64,000 nt of DNA from Linanthus parryae (Eukaryota > Streptophyta > Magnoliopsida > Ericales > Polemoniaceae), in assembly GCA_023055425.1 (NCBI GenBank), contig JALGPY010000004.1, positions 18,251,718-18,315,717 on the forward strand, in the 5' to 3' direction. A program made the position numbers and the translations under genes. Each line of letters begins with the position of its first letter. Positions within the stretch are counted from its first letter, which is position 1. Below the pieces are notes generated by a model. It saw nothing but the letters and a program-made list of their open reading frames with translations, did no database searches and was not told where the DNA came from. This document shows, one piece after another, positions 33,580 to 43,207 of the stretch.

Positions 33580-34811
33580 AATAAGTTCAGCTTGGTTTCA
33601 CAGGCTTGATATAGCTTAGTCTATTTCAAGGCCTTGAAACAGCTTTCAAAGCTTTGAAACTGACAGTGCTTTAAGTGCATTAACTTAGGGGGAGTTTCTG
33701 ATCTTGATTCAACTCCTAAAACCCCTATGCTTGATTAATTGTTATTTGATGATGAAAGAAAAAATATTTTGACACTCTAAGCTGTATCTAATCCATCTGT
33801 TTGAATAAGTTTTACAGAGATATTGTGTTTCCTATTTTATAGGAATCTGTTCCCTAACTTATGTTTTGCAGCAAAAGAAACTGCTGTTGATTTGATTCTG
33901 TGATCAGTCTAATTTGTTTGAAAGCTTCCCAGCGTATTTCTAAACAAGATCAAATCAGTATCTTTGAAGATACTGACAAACTATCCGTTGGGAGAAGCTG
34001 TTGCAGCTACAAAGTAGGAAGGTTGGTTATGAAGAGATCTTGAAGAAATGCAATTCAAACCAGCTGTATAAAAGGGAGTTTGAATGGAGAATTGCTTAGA
34101 CACAACAGAGCACAACATACAGAGACATTCAAACAACACTCAGGATTGAAAAGCAACAAAAAGGCAGAACAAACATCAACAAATCCATCAGAAGAACACT
34201 GCACATTTAATGAAGACTTGTTCTCAGTGTTTCTTCTTTCCGAGCTTTACATTTGTATATCATTTGAATACATCTTCTCATTTCATTCTCCTGATTTTTC
34301 AAGGTGAACAATAGACAATTCTTATTTAATCAGTTAGCTGGATCAGGTACTAGATATGTTAGTGAGAACCACAAGCTATAACAGAGTAAGGTATCTCTCT
34401 TTGCTTGAGATCTAGGTCTTAGCTTTTGGTTAATAAGAAATGAGTTGAAAATCGTGTAGGGAGAAGATACCTGAGGTAGAGACGTAGGTCCAAGTGGACT
34501 AAACTCTATAGATCTTGTGTCTCTTGCATTTACTTTTCAGTTCTATACTTAACTTATTTGCCGCAAATAAAACCGGTTTCATTTCAAGGGTTTGAAATTC
34601 ATTTCAAGGCCTTGAAATAGACTTAGCTTTTCTATTGCAACTGTTTTTATTCCAAGGACTTGAAACTCATTTCAAGGCCTTGAAACATTCTTCACTCATT
34701 ACAAATATTTTTGTAACCACTCTTCTTGCAAGTTTAGCAAAAGTTGGCATACTCTATTCAACCCCCACTTATAGAGTATTGATCCTGTACTTCCTAGTGT
34801 ACACCCCTTCA
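33580..34811 (+). repeat. 3' LTR of the Sirevirus-type element
   Basis: 1232 bp, paired with 3501-4742. The first dinucleotide, expected TG, reads AA; the end is …ACACCCCTTCA. Exact palindromes at 33624-33639, 34602-34617 and 34670-34685, with TTTCAAAGCTTTGAAA at 33644-33659 and near-copies at 34582-34597 and 34650-34665. Carries an intact TATAAAAG at 34067-34074. Confidence 0.93.
34067..34074 (+). promoter_or_regulatory. LTR TATA box (TATAAAAG)
   Basis: GTATAAAAGGGAG context, followed by the expected R region. The 5' LTR equivalent (about 3987) reads TAGAAAA, so only the 3' LTR keeps a consensus box. Confidence 0.6.
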
Positions 34812-34832
34812 AACATGAACAAACCCGCGATC

Positions 34833-34883
<51 letters not shown>

Positions 34884-34957
34884 CCCGATAGTAGCTCAAA
34901 TGCATTTCGTGTACATTACCAAGACTTTTGGTGCTAAAATCGGCTCAAAAATATCGG
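34812..34957. repeat. TSD AACAT, AT microsatellite and short flank
   Basis: Right TSD 34812-34816. An (AT)n tract with one interruption spans about 34832-34880. The rest to 34957 shows nothing recognisable. Confidence 0.85.
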
Positions 34958-35905
34958 TGATAACACAAATACTCCTCAAATTAGGCTCATCGATAACTCC
35001 TAGCGGGGAGTTAGCGAAGCCACCATTGGAGGTCTCTAGGTTTTGATTTCTTCTTCTTCTTCTCTAAATCTTTATGGAGAAACTATTGTACTTTTTTCGG
35101 TTGATTTCAATTAGCTAAATTTTTGCTAGGCGTCTCTATGAGAGCCTAGGGTTTATGTAGATGATTGATTTTTCGGGTTTAGACTTGTTTCATGCTAGTG
35201 ATTAGATCTATTGAATAGACGTAGTTTCTTGAATTTGTTAGCAATTTTAACCCATTGACACAGTTAGATTATGAATTGATAATCAATGAGACTAGGGTTT
35301 TGTTCATAGACATTAATCATGCTTAATTTTAGTTTTTGTTCTCGTTACATGTTCTTACATTGTGCTTAACCCTTAACAAGATTGGATTCGCGACCCGGAC
35401 TTGTTAATTAACTAGAAAGTGCACGACGGTGACTTTAACTAGTTGTGAAGAATGTATGAACACAATCCTGAATCACCGAGACTTAAAAGGAGAAATGTTA
35501 GGATTGGCCTTAGTGTGGGTAGATTCGGTAGGATTATCCATCTGTTCCGTGAAACGTTGGACCGACATAGCAGACTGAACTAGAATAGGATTGACATGTT
35601 ACACAGCTTAACCGGAATTCGTGTACAACCCTAGGTGATCTAGATCGCCTAGTTTCTCCATACTTGTTTATTAAATAAAAAAACTAAAAAAATTAGTTTA
35701 GTTGTCTATTTCAATTTTTAATCACTTGTTTGAGGGTGACAGCTCAGTTAATCTCAATTCTTCCTCCCTGTTATAGAACATTAGTCCAATCTACTAATTC
35801 AATAATTTCAAGTATGTCTTCGTGGGATTGATAACTCGGGGTTGAAATACCACCCCTATATTACTTGACTGTGCACTTGCGCATGCGATTTAAGAAATCG
35901 CGTCA
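34958..35905 (+). repeat. LTR of a second tRNA-Asp-primed element
   Basis: 948 bp, TGATAACACAAATAC…AAATCGCGTCA. Same start, U5 words (GTGCACTTGCGCATGCG) and PBS spacing as the tandem element, but a shorter and distinct LTR: same lineage, different family. No partner LTR within the window. Confidence 0.8.
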
Positions 35906-35911
35906 TGTTTT

Positions 35912-35929
35912 TGGCGCTGTTGCCGGGGA
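35912..35929 (+). other. tRNA-Asp primer-binding site (one mismatch)
   Basis: TGGCGCTGTTGCCGGGGA differs from the tRNA-Asp complement at one base. Confidence 0.88.
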
Positions 35930-36048
35930 CAACGGTAGATTATTTCGGTAGGAGTTAGTTTGAGTATTTTTATTTTAGTTTTAGTTTTAAATTTTTTATT
36001 CTCTATCTCTGTGCTTCACGGGTGTCTTGCGAGTCTGTTTTCTGAGGA

Positions 36049-36267
36049 ATGCATGAAGGAAGAGCTATTCTAAGCATGTGGTGCGAAGACTATAATACGG
36101 GTACCCCCAACTGTTTTTACTGCAGCGGTAACCATGAAGAAGGGGACACATGCATAAGTTGGTGCTATCGATGCGGAAGTTGGCACGATAGAGACCCGTG
36201 CCGAGTTCATGCACCCCCGCTTCATCATCACTACCAAGAGGATTCAAGGACAAGTTTAAATACTTGA
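36049..36267 (+). CDS. Small ORF with tandem zinc-knuckle-like motifs
   Basis: 72 codons in the internal region just after the LTR/PBS. Contains CFYCSGNHEEGDTC (CX2CX3HX5C) and CYRCGSWHDRDPC (CX2CX3HX4C), spaced about seven residues apart. Both are close to the retroviral CX2CX4HX4C knuckle but one residue short before the His. The upstream sequence matches the tandem element's internal start (CTCTGTGCTTCAC…), where an unrelated basic ORF stands. Plausibly a nucleocapsid-like remnant that binds RNA; function inferred only from the Cys/His pattern. Confidence 0.4.
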   Translation: MHEGRAILSMWCEDYNTGTPNCFYCSGNHEEGDTCISWCYRCGSWHDRDPCRVHAPPLHHHYQEDSRTSLNT

Positions 36268-36670
36268 GGGAGATGGTGGATAGGAATACGAAGCTAGTAG
36301 AGGAACTAGCGCTATCAATAGCAAGGTTATAAGATACTAAAGAGCCACAAAAAGAATCCTTCCATCACCACCATCACAAGAGGATGATTCTGACGTCCCT
36401 GACTGGCGTCCAGCTTTCCGAGATATGCATTAGAAATTCAAAGCTAAAATGGAGCCAGAACAAGAGAATGCATCGCAAGCTGCATTTTTGAAGAGATACT
36501 CAAGCCGAAGGAAGAATGTAGTGTCTAGAACCAATGGTGAACATGCCATTTATGAGGACTCATACTCTGATTCAGACTGGGGCGGACCTGTGTGCCCAAG
36601 ATGGGAGGACCTGCCGTATTGCGAACCAAAACCGCATGCGCCCTTATATCCTTGACATGAATGGGAAGAA
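36268..36670 (+). pseudogene. Truncated internal region of the tRNA-Asp-type element
   Basis: Degenerate coding-like sequence continues with stops. An open piece at 36449-36655 reads MEPEQENASQAAFLKRYSSR and ends in a Ser/Asp- and Pro-rich stretch; no domain recognised. The element is cut off at 36670 by an oppositely oriented LTR. Confidence 0.4.
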
Positions 36671-37330
36671 TGACACGTCTATATTACGTGTGGTTGCGCA
36701 AGTATACTGTTAATTAATACAGTGGAGTATTTGGGACTCCGAGTTATCGAATCCAAGGAAAGGTGTTTACTATTTCTAAGGATAGCACCTAATCTAATCT
36801 ACTGAAGTAACCGGTAAAAAGGTTTGACGAACTGAGTATTATCACCCTCAATCAAGTGACTAGCAATTGTAACTAAATAGCGCAAAAGAAATGATTTTGA
36901 TTAAATAAAGAGAGAGAAAGCTAGGAAATCTATAGATCACCAAGGGAAGTTTTGACGATTCCGGATTCCATTTTCTAACACAATAACTCATAGTTAATTA
37001 AGCAGGGTAATGGCACTGACAATTACCTATCAGCCTCTTGTCGTTCTACATTTTGGCACCATCATGTCCCTTTCAGGTCACACTGGTTATCAAAACGTTC
37101 TAGTAGGCTAATGACGATGCAAGGTAACATTGTCCTCTCATACCACCACCACACAAACACTCACTAAATCCTACCGAATCTACCCTCTTCTAGCCAATCC
37201 TACTAAACTCACCTCTTGGTCTCATTGCTTAGGCATGCACTCGTTTACTAATCCCAACTAGGGTAGAGTTGCTTTCACACACTCACTAATTAATTAAAAA
37301 GGTTGGGTCATGACTCTAACTTGTTTAGAA
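36671..37330 (-). repeat. Minus-strand LTR fragment, third family
   Basis: Begins TGACACGTCTATATTACGTG, with GCGCAAGTATACTG and a GACTCCGAGTTATCGAATCC block, the reverse of the U5 region of the tRNA-Asp-type LTRs. No PBS lies beyond the end, so it is a solo or truncated LTR. It stops at the Helitron terminus at 37331. Confidence 0.6.
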
Positions 37331-38640
37331 CTAGGTATTGCCCGTGCCTAAAGGCACGACCGAGAAAAAAACGAATCCCCAAACTAACCGTTACACAAAA
37401 GAGTGAAGTACGTTACAAAGTGTTACACGACGAAACTGCTCTTTTCAGATGGGATATAAGAATCATCCCGTTGAGTGAAGAAACTAATAGAATATCCAAC
37501 CCGAGTACAAATGAGAGATTATTATCAATGCCCCGTCAATGAACAATAAAAAATGAACACCTTACACAAAAAAATATAGAGAAATTTGGATCGAATTACC
37601 ATGAAACAACTTTGATCCATGGATGAGTGTAAAAAATTGTATCCTGATATCATTCTATGGTCCTACTGCCACTCTATTTGAAAAACTCATCAATAACCGA
37701 ACAGTTGAATGAATCTACTCCTCAGAACAACAAAAAAGACAATATAGAAGCCCTGAGAGCTTGAGAAATTTGGAAGACTACAAAATCAAAGAGCAGTGTT
37801 CAATGACTTGAAGGGGATCCATGTTTAGACGCACCATTATAAACTGTTCCACCTTTCACATGGTCATAGCCGATGCCAACAACTGAGAACTTGAAGCCGC
37901 GCACGTTAGCAGACATTCAGACACTTTAGTAAGAGAGAACCAACGTAGGTAAACAGAGTTGAACATCGTTGTGCACATTTCCTTCCATAGCCAAACAACT
38001 GCGAGGAAATAAGAGATTTTAGTAAACCTCATTGAAACAAAAGTGATATATATCTCTCTATTACCACCATATAGAAAATTTAAGAAAACCTAATAACCAA
38101 ATCACAACACACACGGATGTTCCTTTTCAAGTAAAATAAATATTTTTCCCAAGTATTTAGGATCAAGCAATTAAAGACACGGAAATAACTCAAACATTGG
38201 AATACAACAGCTAATATAACTGGTTATGATAACTGGAAAATATTTCCTAACAGTGAGTTGAATGTAGAATTGGCTCAATTACCTTTAACGAATTTCAAAG
38301 GGAATATAAGAAAAGGGGAATATTTGAGTCTTGAACAATGAGCAGAAGAAATTATATCACCATGTCAAGCTGGTAACAAACAGGTTTCCCACTACACATT
38401 TAACAAATCCAATTCACATTGAAGTATCGTTCCCACTATGGAGAAGCAAATAAAAAAATTAGTTATTGGAAATGAAATTTTCTTCGCATAAAACGAAGTT
38501 CTTTTCGGATTAAAACACCGTCAAAACCATCAGCCTTTTCAATCAGCTCATCTACAGGCAGAGCTACAATGGACCTGAAGAATTCCATATATCTTCAAGT
38601 TATGAGTCATAATAAGTGAAGAAATGGAGTAATAAAAAAA
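37331..38640 (-). mobile_element. Non-autonomous Helitron (3' terminus supported, 5' end approximate)
   Basis: Read on the minus strand, the sequence ends with a hairpin CGTGCC-TTTA-GGCACG (37343-37358), an 8-nt spacer and CTAG (37331-37334), then host T (minus strand). That is the canonical Helitron 3' end: hairpin, CTRR, insertion between A and T. No Rep/helicase ORF is present. The right boundary is not located; 38640 is a placeholder near the last H+-ATPase-like sequence. Confidence 0.6.
38490..38579 (-). pseudogene. Captured exon fragment resembling plasma-membrane H+-ATPase
   Basis: On the minus strand, after an intron-like CTTCAG acceptor, the frame reads RSIVALPVDELIEKADGFDG. Plant P-type H+-ATPases carry a closely similar ALPVDELIEKADGFAG stretch in the cytoplasmic P/N-domain region. 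The similarity ends within about 30 codons and the frame then decays. Together with the Helitron terminus nearby this looks like gene-fragment capture. From memory of the family; not aligned. Confidence 0.6.
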
Positions 38641-38834
38641 CTATTACCTTTGTTTACAGCAAATCTTCTGGATATACAATCTTTACATAGTGTAAATCGA
38701 AGGATAAGCCTTTCCCCTTACCCTTACATTTGGGCGCCTAAAAACAGTACATTCGTAAGTATAATTGAAATCAAAGTGCAAGGTGAAACTTATATATTGA
38801 ATTTTGTACCAGAGGAGCAGTTTACAATGTCGGT

Positions 38835-40468
38835 GTTTTGCCCCCTAATTTATAGGGAAAATACTTTTTGCACCCCTGTCAGTGGATGGAGGGTGGACAT
38901 ATACCACCCTTCTGTTACAATCCGTTAGTGGAGGGGTGCAAACTGACTTTTTGTGACCATTTTACCCTTACAAATTGTTGACAAATAACACTACTTTTTT
39001 GTTTATTATTGAACTCATAATGTTCATGATGTTCTTGGTGTTCTTGGTATTCTTGAGCACCACCTCACCACCACCAAATTCCCACCACCACCACCACCGC
39101 CACCATCAACACCGCCACTAGGCTGACACCACCACCACAACAAAACATATAAACAAACAACAAACAAACAATGGCACCCAAGATGTTCTAAAATGTTCTT
39201 AAATGTTCCAAATTGAGCAAAATGATCAACCGGGTTTCTTAATTGACATGGTTGACAAGTTCTGGTATATGCATGATGTATGCTAATCCAGGCCCTCTCT
39301 ACTCAACACCTACTACAAAAATAAAATTTCAATTCTAGGATTTCTGACAAGAGAACAACTTCATGTTTAAAAGAGAAAAATAGACAAACCCATATCAAAA
39401 CCATCCAAATTTAGTCAATTACATGAGCGAATGGTCTCATCTGCCCAGAAAGAAAACCCACCCAAATTGATTTGAACCAGTAAGATGACTAACATAGTAA
39501 TGGGCAACTACGAATCTAAAAGGTTGAAGCATCGCAAACGAAGAAAGACAGACGAGGATTATGAGTGGAAGAAGGAAGGAAACAGTACTCAATCAACTAC
39601 AACCTCCAAACACAGCACCATCACCATCTCCTCCCCACAACCACCAAACCCGCAACTATTAGTCCAGACTCAATTAACTACCTCCAAAACCTAACTCCAC
39701 AGTTTCCCCTTTACCCACAAACCCATCACAGCCACTATCAACTCCATGAACAAACCAATCGAAATGAAGATGAGAAAATCCCCAATCGAACCCATCACAC
39801 GCACTACCACCTACTTCTCCATAAACAACCAAATCAAAATGAAAATGAGAAAATCCCCCAATCGAACCCAAATCTCAGAAACTCGAATCTCTAGTACCGT
39901 CGACGGTACTGTGATGGCAAGAAACCTAATCGACGGTACTGTACTGTGAACCCTAATCCACAGTACCGTCGATTAAGACATCTCTTGGCCGACAATAGAT
40001 GCGTTTCCGGCGTTCTCTACCGCCGTCGTGGGCGGCGTTGTCGGGCGTCCTCTACCGCCGGCGTTGTCGGCGTCGTCCTCGTGGCGCTCTCCACCTCCTT
40101 CTAGTCCTCTCTTTCTTCTTTGTCTGTTTCTTCTTCTTTTCCTTCAGATCCGTGAGAGAGAGGAGAGAGATCTGTGGAGTGGAAGGTTGTGGAGCCGAAG
40201 AATCTGGATGTTGTTGTCTTGTTGATGAGGAGAAAAACAGAGGGAGAGAGATAATTGAGGGAGTGGCTAGGGTAACAAATGAGAAGAGGAGGAGAAAAAA
40301 ATGTTTATATAACAGTGTAAGTTTTCTTCAAAGTGAGGGTAAATATGTCATTTACGCCATTCCGTTAGCTCCATCCACTGACAGGGGTGCAAAAAGTATT
40401 TTCCCCATAAATCAGGGGGCAAAATGTATTTTACCCATAAATGGAGGGTGGTTTTTGTCTTTTACCCA
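38835..40468. mobile_element. Long-TIR DNA element, about 1.6 kb, no transposase
   Basis: 38855-38891 and 40369-40405 form a perfect 37-bp inverted repeat (GGGAAAATACTTTTTGCACC… inward). It extends outward imperfectly for at least 20 bp (TTTTGCCCCC-type). The right arm runs on to GACAAAAACC-type sequence ending in TTTTACCC at 40468, while the left arm appears truncated. No clear TSD. The interior has CCACC-rich tracts, a GTACCGTCGA palindrome cluster (39893-39974) and a low-complexity 157-codon ORF (39999-40472) that I do not consider a gene. Related in layout to the element at 53665-55080. Confidence 0.7.
39893..39974. repeat. GTACCGTCGA palindrome and hairpin cluster
   Basis: An 18-bp perfect palindrome AGTACCGTCGACGGTACT (39893-39910) is followed by a 15-bp perfect inverted repeat (AATCGACGGTACTGT at 39928-39942, complement at 39960-39974). 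Four copies of the CGACGGTACT word fall within 82 bp. Confidence 0.92.
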
Positions 40469-40599
40469 ATAAAAAGTTAAAGTATGAAGGGCAAAAATGA
40501 ACATTCAACTATTCCGTTTAATTCCGCTACACACCGTCCAAATAAGGGGTCTCCCTTGTCAATCACTGAACAGTAAGAGTAGGTATGGTATATTTACCA

Positions 40600-41030
40600 A
40601 CATTCGGGAAGCACACTGTAAATTATCCAAATCAACTAGAGCCCTCTTGAAATTGCTATGAAAGCTATCTGGAAATCTTATGAGTATTTTGATGCTCATC
40701 AAGATCCTTCTGTTGGCACTGAAATTATGCAGTCTACTACAGACCCAGATGCCTCCTATAATGCTTCAACTGGAAAAGGTGGTATAGCTTTCATTTTGAG
40801 AAATCATGAAGGTAAAATTCTATTTCAGTATAAAAAGTGATTGAATTCATCTCCGACCTCCTTGTGTTGGAGGGCTTGGCTATAAGAAAAGCCCTCGTTT
40901 GTGTCAGGAACTTGCATTATAAGAGAGTAGCATTTTCTCTGATTCCAAGGTCATGGTGGAGAACCTAAATGCAAAGCTCAAGAATGGATCAACCTCTATT
41001 TGGGCTATTGTGGAAGATTGTAAGCTATAT
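40600..41030 (+). pseudogene. LINE RNase H domain fragment
   Basis: An RNase H-like segment typical of plant LINE C-termini: SYNASTGKGGIAFILRNHEG at about 40754-40813. After a stop and a +1 shift comes LLVLEGLAIRKALVCVRNLH (about 40858-40917), then a DSKVMVENLN-like segment. It lacks the rest of the LINE. The right end abuts the (AT)n repeat at 41021. Confidence 0.75.
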
Positions 41031-41052
41031 ATATATATATATATATATATAT
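41021..41052. repeat. (AT)n microsatellite
   Basis: About 15 AT units, flanked by GGAAGAT and ATCTTCC, which can pair. Confidence 0.9.
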
Positions 41053-41058
41053 CTTCCA

Positions 41059-41272
41059 CATCGCTTTGACTTTTTGACTCGTAACTGGGTCACTTTGACC
41101 CGGTGATTTGGATAGCAAAGCGATGTAATATTTGGATAATTGTTTCATGGTGTTGTATATTAACTTGTATTCTACAACATCATGAAAAAATTATCAAAAA
41201 ATTGGATCGTTTTGCTATCCAAATCACCGGGTCAAAGTGACCCAGTGAATAATATTAAAAGTCAAAACGATG
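41059..41272. mobile_element. Foldback MITE of about 214 bp
   Basis: The ends are CATCGCTTTGACTTTT and its near reverse complement AAAAGTCAAAACGATG. Internal arms at about 41083-41123 and 41207-41247 are complementary at 40 of 41 positions by eye. No coding capacity; the TSD is not clear. Confidence 0.75.
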
Positions 41273-42382
41273 AGAAAGAAGCGTTGCAGAGGAAGTACTA
41301 ATTAAAACTTTGCATTGGTTGTAGTGGTTCCTAAGTTTCTAACATTAAATACCTAAAGTACCCTGAGTTGTAACACATTAATACTTGAAAATCCCTAAGC
41401 AAAAGAGGTTGCCTCTCTCCTGCTAAACCTAGGCGGTGGTTCTGAATGGCTTCCTCTGGGAAAAAAGCTCCTCACAATCACTGAACAACATTAATCACCA
41501 AGCAGCGCATCTCTTCCTCTGTATTTCTACATAATTCTCTATCGGTCAATCGTGCTAGGTTTTCTCGACCTGCTGTGAACTAAGATAAGATTCAGTTTTG
41601 TATGTTCTTTATTTTGTATATCTTCACATTACAATTATAGTGGATTCAACTTTGGTTACTCATGAGTATATGTCTGCCTCCAGTTGTTTACTTTCGTTGG
41701 ACACTTCAATTGATATACCTCTTCCCACCGCATTGCTACTCTTGAATCAATCATTGTCTATGTGTCCCTTCATAAACAACGGAATGCTCTATTCTCTTAC
41801 TACAATGGAATCTTCTGCTCTCTTATGGCAACCCAATAGAGAGATCACTGATTAAGTCTGGATGTTTTTGTTGCAGTTTTGCAGGTGACGTGTTTTGCCA
41901 TCGAATGGGAGGATTGCCCTTTCGTACCTGATTGGTATGTCCTTCATTGTAAATCTCCATATTCTGTCAATATATCAAATATTCGGTTTTATTTGGAGTA
42001 CGCTGGGTGATTCATCAAGGTTTCGTCGCAGTTAGGTGACTGTAGATTGCCTAAATCTACTTTACTTTGAAATATATCTACCAAATGCTCCGTATCATGG
42101 TTCTGTTTCACACATATTTTGGGGTATTTTGTTAATCCCTTCTGCTTGTTGCATGGTTTCTTACATCTGACGGCTCATCTGAGTTTTCTTAAGGTCCTGA
42201 ATTAGTATTGCAGGAATTTGATATCTACCGTGAGATATTCCGTCAACCTAAAAGCTAAAAGTTTTATCTTTTCTGACAATTTGAACTTTCACTATTACTA
42301 CAATTTCACAGCTAAGGTGGTTTAAAAGTTCTTATTCGCTAGGTGTTTACATTCTTTTGTCTCCATATGCGTCCGATTTAGG
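41273..42382. other. Unassigned sequence, possibly an untranslated exon region
   Basis: No ORF with recognisable product. 41400-41590 has 5'-UTR-like composition, and 41888-41933 is bounded by TTTTGCAG and GGTATGT, as an exon would be. Nothing ties these to a known gene. Confidence 0.3.
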
Positions 42383-43207
42383 GATTGAATCATAGCTGGG
42401 AATTCCGTTCCGTTCCGGAACGGCCAGAACGTTCCGGTTTTCAGCTTAACCGGAACGGAATGGACTCTGATCCGTACCACACACAAATCCGGTTCGATCC
42501 GGTCGGATCCGGGCTGATCCGGCCAATTCGGGTCGATCCGGCCGGAATTCAACCGGATCCGGATCACCTTTAAAAAATAAATGTCTCTGCCAAGGTTTGA
42601 ACCCACGCCCACTGATATGAATTGCTATTGCCTTTCTACTGGGCCAAATGCCATTATAATTCTTGATTTGATTTGTATATATTTATAGTATAGTATAGTA
42701 GCTGAATTAATACATTTACTAATAAATAAAATTCTTTCATTATATTAAGTCAAATTTATTCTAATACTTGAATTTTTAGTTAAGTGATACTACATATAAA
42801 CACAACTAATGAATATAACTATATGGGTGTTTGTGGGTTCTTTTACCGAATATAAATATAGTCTCATAAATTTTTTGTTTGGAAAAACTTTTTCGACATT
42901 ATTTTTAGATCTTGTAAAAAAAGTATTTTTTAGATTATAACAACTTTCTCATAAATTTTTTGTTCGACCTCAAATTACTAGTTTGAAATTTCAAACAACA
43001 TTGACATATGTTGGAAAAAAGTTGTATTGATGTTGATATGAAGCATCACTAATGTTTTGTATAATATGTATATTTAATACATATAATATAATAAAAAGTG
43101 CGGTAAATCCGGAACGGATCGTCGTTCCGTCCGGATCCGGGACCGTTCCGTTCCCAAGAGCAAAACGGAACGGAGACCGGAACGGTATTCACAGCTATGG
43201 ATTGAAT
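42383..43207. mobile_element. Non-autonomous hAT element with 8-bp TSD
   Basis: Element 42391-43199 (809 bp) flanked by GATTGAAT (42383-42390 and 43200-43207). The terminal inverted repeats are CATAGCTGGGAATTCCGTTCC versus CATAGCTGTGAATACCGTTCC (two mismatches in 21). Subterminal zones are packed with GGAACGG/CCGTTCC and CCGGATCC words, as in hAT transposase-binding regions. The interior is AT-rich and non-coding. Confidence 0.9.

Larger units (their letters stand above)
3501..34811 (+). mobile_element. Sirevirus-type Ty1/Copia LTR retrotransposon, split by nested insertions
   Basis: About 10.2 kb of element sequence is spread over 31.3 kb because 21.1 kb of other elements sit inside it. Order: 5' LTR (3501-4742), initiator-Met-tRNA-like PBS (4745-4756), gag (4792 to about 6640), protease and integrase N-terminus (to 7099), [insertion 7100-28202], integrase, reverse transcriptase and RNase H (to 30927), env-like ORFs (31380-33200), PPT (33571-33579), 3' LTR (33580-34811). 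AACAT flanks both ends. The Copia gene order (integrase before RT), the extra ORFs after pol and the repeated GGGGGAG tracts are Sirevirus hallmarks. Stops and frameshifts throughout gag and pol make it non-functional. A palindrome family (TTTCAAGGCCTTGAAA) is scattered over its length. Confidence 0.93.

Noticed and set aside
33332..33619. ORF beginning with a long run of Phe and Val
   Set aside because: Product of the T-rich tract before the PPT in the retroelement 3' untranslated region.
39999..40472. 157-codon ORF with Arg-rich and Phe-rich runs
   Set aside because: Low-complexity reading of GA/CT-rich sequence that runs into the right TIR of a DNA element; other frames are also open.
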